NCBI GenBank assembly: GCA_025602905.1
Contig: JAHLKI010000010.1
Location: forward strand, 744,001-808,000
Length of the DNA: 64,000 nucleotides
Direction: 5' to 3'
Source: Phlyctochytrium arcticum
Lineage: Eukaryota; Chytridiomycota; Chytridiomycetes; Chytridiales; Chytridiaceae
Shown piece after piece: positions 59,242 to 64,000 of this stretch. Under the pieces are notes generated by a model, which searched no databases, was not told where the DNA came from, and saw only the letters and a list, made by a program, of their open reading frames with translations. Position 1 is the stretch's first letter; every line of letters starts with the position of its first letter. The translations under genes and the position numbers were made by a program.

Positions 59242-62200
59242 TTATTGGGACTTTCTTTTCTTTGCGGACTCTAGCTCGCTGATCCAGTTTTTAGCCGCAG
59301 GTCCAGTTGCAAACTGCAATACAATTTCCTTCCCATCGCTTGTAGACAGTCTGACAGCATCTTGGACGGCGGACTCTTCATTGGTGTCGAGGGAGATCGT
59401 GCTGCCACTGACATCCGCTGCGGAAAGTTGAACTCCCTGTCAAAATAAAGTTTTATCAATGCCGTTCAACAAGCTATTTGTCACAAAACTTACAGTAGCG
59501 GAACCCTCCGAGGAGAGTAACAGGTTGCCGTCCCGGAGCATGACATTATGAACCCGCGACGCTTTAACTGCGGGCGGTAACACCGATTTATTGATTGAGA
59601 GTTTTGCAGGGTAAGGTGTACCGAGTGCAGTGGACTTTGTTGCTGAATGTGCAGAGCTCAAAGCAACCTAATCATTGCAGCAAATGTATGGTCAAGCTGT
59701 TAGAAAAGACGCATGGAAAAACATGGAATCAAAGCCGTACATACATTCATGATCTCATCCCTCATGTTCCCCTCTTCGTCATCCTTGTTGGAGCCCATCG
59801 AAAGAGCTAATTTGTAGGCCGGAAGCGTTACCAACAGAATTCCGGCTGCCGTGAGCGCAATCGCTATTCGTACAGCCACTTGTTTTGACCCAGGCAAGAA
59901 ATCGGACAGCATCAAGGCGACCAGAGCCGCCCCTAGCACCAGGATATTAACACTATTCACCAGTAGCATTGTCGTCTCACGCGCTGGAATGGATCTGGAG
60001 GCGTTGATTTTGAGGGTGAGGTACAGCATGACACCAGATAAACCGGCAAGGAAGATCACGTAGACAGGGTTGGTGTGGCAAGTATAAAATCGGTGGTCGG
60101 ATGCGGACTTATATAGAAGTGTGGGAGAAGGCGAATCTTTTGCCAGCCAAACTATCATCAAAATCTGTAAAGTCAAATGTCAGTACGTATTGTTTCTTTT
60201 TTTTTTTAATTTTTATCTGCTCACCAAGTAAAGCGAAACCAGTCCAAAAACTGCACTCAGAGCTAACGAACTTTCCTTCTTTGTGGGGCCCTTCGAAAGC
60301 GCAACTGGATTCCACTGTTTGATGTAGTAGTACAATGATTTCACCATAAAAACGGACACAACTAGCCCAATCGAGAATGGCATCAAGACCACTTGCATAA
60401 TACACGATGCGCGAGTTGGTTGCATCGTGTCCGTCACTGGGAACAAAAACAACGCCGCGATACCGCAGCATAGCACATAGTTGAGGGGATTCACCGACCG
60501 ATGCAGAACCGCAGACTGCCTTTTGACGCACGATACGAGCAGCGTGAAAAGGCTGAACATGCCGCCAATACTCGCCACCACTACGGCCAGCACAGATCCT
60601 GCGTTACTTGCCGCAATATTGCTCAACTCTCCAAGCTGCAACCTTGCCGTGACAGCAGCGTGAGGAAAAGCGGTTGACAGGCTGGTTCCCGCATCTGAAG
60701 CAACCGAGTTTAGCTGTGCTGCCACCAGGAAATCTCCAGTACTGTTCTTAGACAGCGAGAACTTGAAGATCATAGCGGTGGAATTCCCTTGCCGGTAATC
60801 CCTGAATACGACATTATAGAACCCGTTGAACAAGGCCTGCAAATTATCGTAAATAGCGTCCCTTGTATTGAGCGAGTAAGGCGCATCCGTGCTGATAGGT
60901 ATATCAAGAACGAGAGAGTCGTTGACAGATCGCTTGATTGAGCAGTCCCATTCTTCATATTGTGGGTTGATGAGGCAGGAGCAGTTACCGTCATTCACGC
61001 AGAGACCGTTTGAAAGGCAGCCCCTCGGACATTTGTGGGTGTAACACGTTTTTTGCAAGTAACCAATCACTGGCCGTTCCACATCCGGATATGTGCATGG
61101 CAGCACCTCAACCGGCAAAGTAATGTTTTGAAGCTCGTCAGCACCTGCATCCGCATGATGACCCACTTTCAGGTGGAAATTTCCAGCTGGGCCCAAGAGA
61201 CGCACATTCAAGAAGTTCGCCTCGCTAAAAAGAATGATGGCGCTTTTTTGACCAGTCAAAGCAGAGACACCATTCGTATCATTGGTTGCAACAACTTCCG
61301 CTTTCAAAATGATGGCATTATCATAAGTTGTCGTATAAAATGCTTGACCAACGGCATCGACTGCTGTGACGGTAAATTTGGGCACTAGTTCACCGGACTT
61401 TAGTTTCGGTGATTGCCATGGCTTCCCAAGCTGGAGACTTTTTGGACCAGTTGCAAAATTTGCACCACCCTTGGCCACATTTCCGATGTAGGTGTTGTTT
61501 GCGTAGTCAGGGACCGCTTTCACCTCAGTCGAGTACCAGGCCGCTCCACGCTGCGCGTTGTTATCCTGGAAAAGATTTCCTCGGACGTCCACTTGACCAG
61601 GGTTTTGCAGGCCAGAAATGTGGATACCACCACCCACGATGGCTTTGTTGCCCCGAAAAACACTATTTATCACACTCAGTCTGGTATTTCCCGACGTCAG
61701 GTCGCAACGTATGACGCCCCCGTTGCCGTCTGCTGAGTTGTTCACAAAGGTACAGGAATCAAAGAGCACAGAATCCCCACAAGCATTTAAAATGGGGCTG
61801 CTGGATACCCCAGCATTGTCTACAAATTTCAGTGCGTCAACAAAACTGACAAGACGGGCAGGCGCTCCCAAAACTTACTTGAAAATGTGGTATTCCTCAC
61901 CATAACCGAGGCAAGTGGCCCCTGGAACGCCTGCCTATACAAAGCCAAAACATTGTAATTGTCCCTGAAAAGGGAATTTGTCACCGTAATGTTCGCTCCG
62001 GTGGTGTCGAGAATCGTGTTCCCCTTCATGTTCCGGAAAGTGCACTTATCGATTAGTCCCGCGAATGGCGGATAGAATCCTTCGACAATTGTGAACAGAT
62101 GATAATAGAGTAAGAGTCCTGAAGGGAGAGCGTGAGTAGTAGCTCTGTGGGCGGGTATCCGTATACTCTAACCGTCAAAATCGGAATTTCTCACTTGGAA

Positions 62201-64000
62201 TTTAAGTAGGTCAAAGAATTTAAAGCAGGACCCAGGACATTCAAAGGGCCCTTTAAAACGGCAGCCATCCATTCGAAAAATCCCGTTGGCGGCCTTGAGC
62301 AGTGAGTCCTTCGTGTAGACATACTGTTTGGTGAGGAATGTAACGTTCTTGTTGTCCGAGCGTTAGTTAAATTATGGTGCACAACCATTAAAACGAATCG
62401 GCCTTGTTGTCCCATACCTGCATATCCAACATTGGTCCTTCAGATGCGCTCAGCACCGAGACGACGTTGCTGCCTGTGGAATTAGGTTGGTGGACGTCCA
62501 TTCTGATCCCTCCGCAATATGAGCATTCTTACCAGTAGTAAGCATATAGGCATTTCTGATGGTGAATAGTGCGCTACTTCCCTCGCCAGACCAACCTCCG
62601 CTGCAATCTTCTGATGTGTGAGAATTCTCGCATATATCGCGATACTAAGAGTGCTCACCCCACCTTCTGAATAGATATCACTTAATATGAGATTTCCATA
62701 AAAGTTGGTGATTGCGGCGTCGTAGAATCGATACATTGATAACCTTGCGACACTACCCGTCGCCCTGTTCACGCCGAGAAATTTTGCTCTTGTATCCTTG
62801 ACGGTCACATTCTCCATAGTCAGTGTACCTCCGGTTATTACCTAAAAAAAATTGAGAGCAGTATCGATGCTGCTCATTCTTAATAGTTTACCTGAAACAG
62901 AATATTCTCGACGGGTGTAATAATACCAGCAGGGGGTGCCTCTGAGCTGGGTTTCTCGTATACCATATTTTGGACCGTCAAGACGGAACTGACTCCCCCA
63001 ACCTGTTTGAAATGAAAACAATTTAGAGTCGAAAATCATATGGCGCACTGCCTGACTTTGGTCTTACCCGAAACACCCGATTTGAATTTATATGTAACCA
63101 AACATTCCGCAGATGCCAATCTCGCATAGTGTGGTTTCCAGCGCTTATTTCGAAATATACGGCCGCGAAACTAGCATCTAGAAAACATTCCCATCAGAAA
63201 CGATTCGTGCCCCGAAACAACAACCAAATATGAGTTCCCACCAACGACTCGGACGTTTGTCAAGTGAGTGATTCCGCTAGAGAAAACCGCAACGAGTTCG
63301 GTTCCATTGCGCATCGATATGTCATTTTTCAACATAACCCCTCCTGAGGTGGTTTCTGGGGTGCGGAAGAGTCAGTGTCGGGAATCAAAATACTCCGTAA
63401 AGTGCAGGTCAACTAACGAAATTGAAACCTCGTATAAGAATTTTTCGCCGCCACTGATCCGCCCTCCATAAACACGCCGTCCAGAGAAAGCGTAGCATTG
63501 TTCTTTCCTTCGAAATACCAGGTGAAGAGACCGTTCTGACCTTTCAAGGTAACATCTCGAAACGTAAGTCCTGCTGATTCTCGGACATAAAAATCAACTC
63601 TAAAGGTTTGATTCTGTAAGTAATTATCGTGGAATCGAGGAAATTTGTGGGATTTTATGTCAAATAATACCCTTTTTGCGGGAGACTTGCAAAAGTAGAA
63701 GGGAAGCTATACTTGTGCTTTCTTTGCCGACACCAATGATTTCCAGAATAACTGTCTTGGTCGTACCACCATCCCAGAGATATAGTCCTCCCACACTTGT
63801 GTTAAACTCATACCGGCCAGCTGCCAGCTCAATTCGCACAGTATTAGTGGTCAGAGCATTTCCGACAACCAATGTTTGGGCATCCAAGATGGCCGCATCT
63901 ATATTTTTCCAAGGATACAAAATAGTACCATCCTGAGTCGGGGCTAAACTTGACACATTGCAGTAAATGACATGTGGATCCGCCGAGCAAAATGCTGCTA
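59242..64000 (-). CDS. Class C-type GPCR with beta-helix ectodomain, EGF-like module and PH-like C-terminus (5' end outside window)
   Basis: At least 14 exons read from the window edge to a stop at 59242. Main exons: 64000-63687, 63613-63418, 63355-63242, 63177-63068, 63002-62892, 62841-62664, 62610-62533, 62473-62418, 62347-62195, about 62100-61879, 61819-60225, 60164-59746, 59667-59494, 59436-59242. The ectodomain repeats beta-helix turns (LTFRDVTLKGQNG, LFDSCTFVNNSADGNGG, INSVFRGNKAIVGGG). A Cys-rich EGF-like piece follows (CPRGCLSNGLCVNDGNCSC). Seven membrane helices start at VLAVVVASIGGMFSLFTLLV, with Cys before TM3 (ASCIMQVVL) and in loop 2 (FYTCHTNP), the class C disulfide. The cytoplasmic tail ends in a PH-like fold (VMLRDGNLLLSS ... 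GPAAKNWISELESAKK). The join near 62195-62100 is unresolved: the best donor and acceptor are out of frame. The signal peptide must lie beyond the window. Confidence 0.8.

Overview
This window is nuclear DNA of a flagellated, chytrid-like fungus. Genes are dense and carry many GT-AG introns, mostly about 50-90 nt. Fungal markers include a Zds-family protein, a Yrb30-type RanGTP-binding protein, Ypp1/TTC7, a fungal DUF262 protein and a GT32 glycosyltransferase. These sit beside CEP78, a centriole/basal-body LRR protein retained by organisms that build cilia. A secreted S41 peptidase and a class C GPCR fit the same picture. I assembled the gene models by eye from reading frame, splice sites and family motifs.

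Layout. 0.4-5.7 kb: Zds family (-). 7.2-8.6: DUF1769 protein (-). 9.5-12.6: REC8 meiotic kleisin (+, about 19 exons). 12.8-13.4: DUF1499 membrane protein (-). 13.6-15.2: Yrb30 (+). 15.6-20.0: Ypp1/TTC7 (+). 20.3-22.3: CDC20 (-). 22.7-24.3: an orphan membrane protein (+) and an unidentified gene (-). 24.5-27.9: CEP78 (+). 29.8-31.4: DUF262 protein (+). 32.5-36.2: a MITE-like element, a frameshifted S41 peptidase (-) and a degenerate repeat array. 36.2-38.5: gene-poor. 38.5-41.9: tail-anchored inositol 5-phosphatase (-) with a 725-nt intron full of perfect mini-hairpins. 42.3-44.8: GT32 glycosyltransferase and an ETT1/Nro1-like protein (both -). 45.2-52.7: TRIP12/UFD4-type HECT ligase (-). 54.1-56.0: a three-domain mitochondrial fusion protein (+). 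56.2: tRNA-Lys(UUU). 57.1-57.6: NADAR protein (+). 59.2-64.0: C-terminal part of a chimeric class C GPCR (-) that runs off the window.

The genes are mostly unlinked housekeeping functions, not an operon or cluster. Several concern the cell cycle or chromosomes (Zds, REC8, CDC20), and Ypp1 and the 5-phosphatase both touch phosphoinositides; their adjacency looks incidental. The most unusual items are the GPCR (beta-helix ectodomain, EGF-like module, 7TM, PH-like tail), the fusion of an Apd1/Aim32-like ferredoxin, an adrenodoxin-type ferredoxin and a FAM210/DUF1279 domain, and the nested hairpin repeats inside the phosphatase intron. Several apparent frameshifts fall in short homopolymers and may be consensus errors rather than real mutations.
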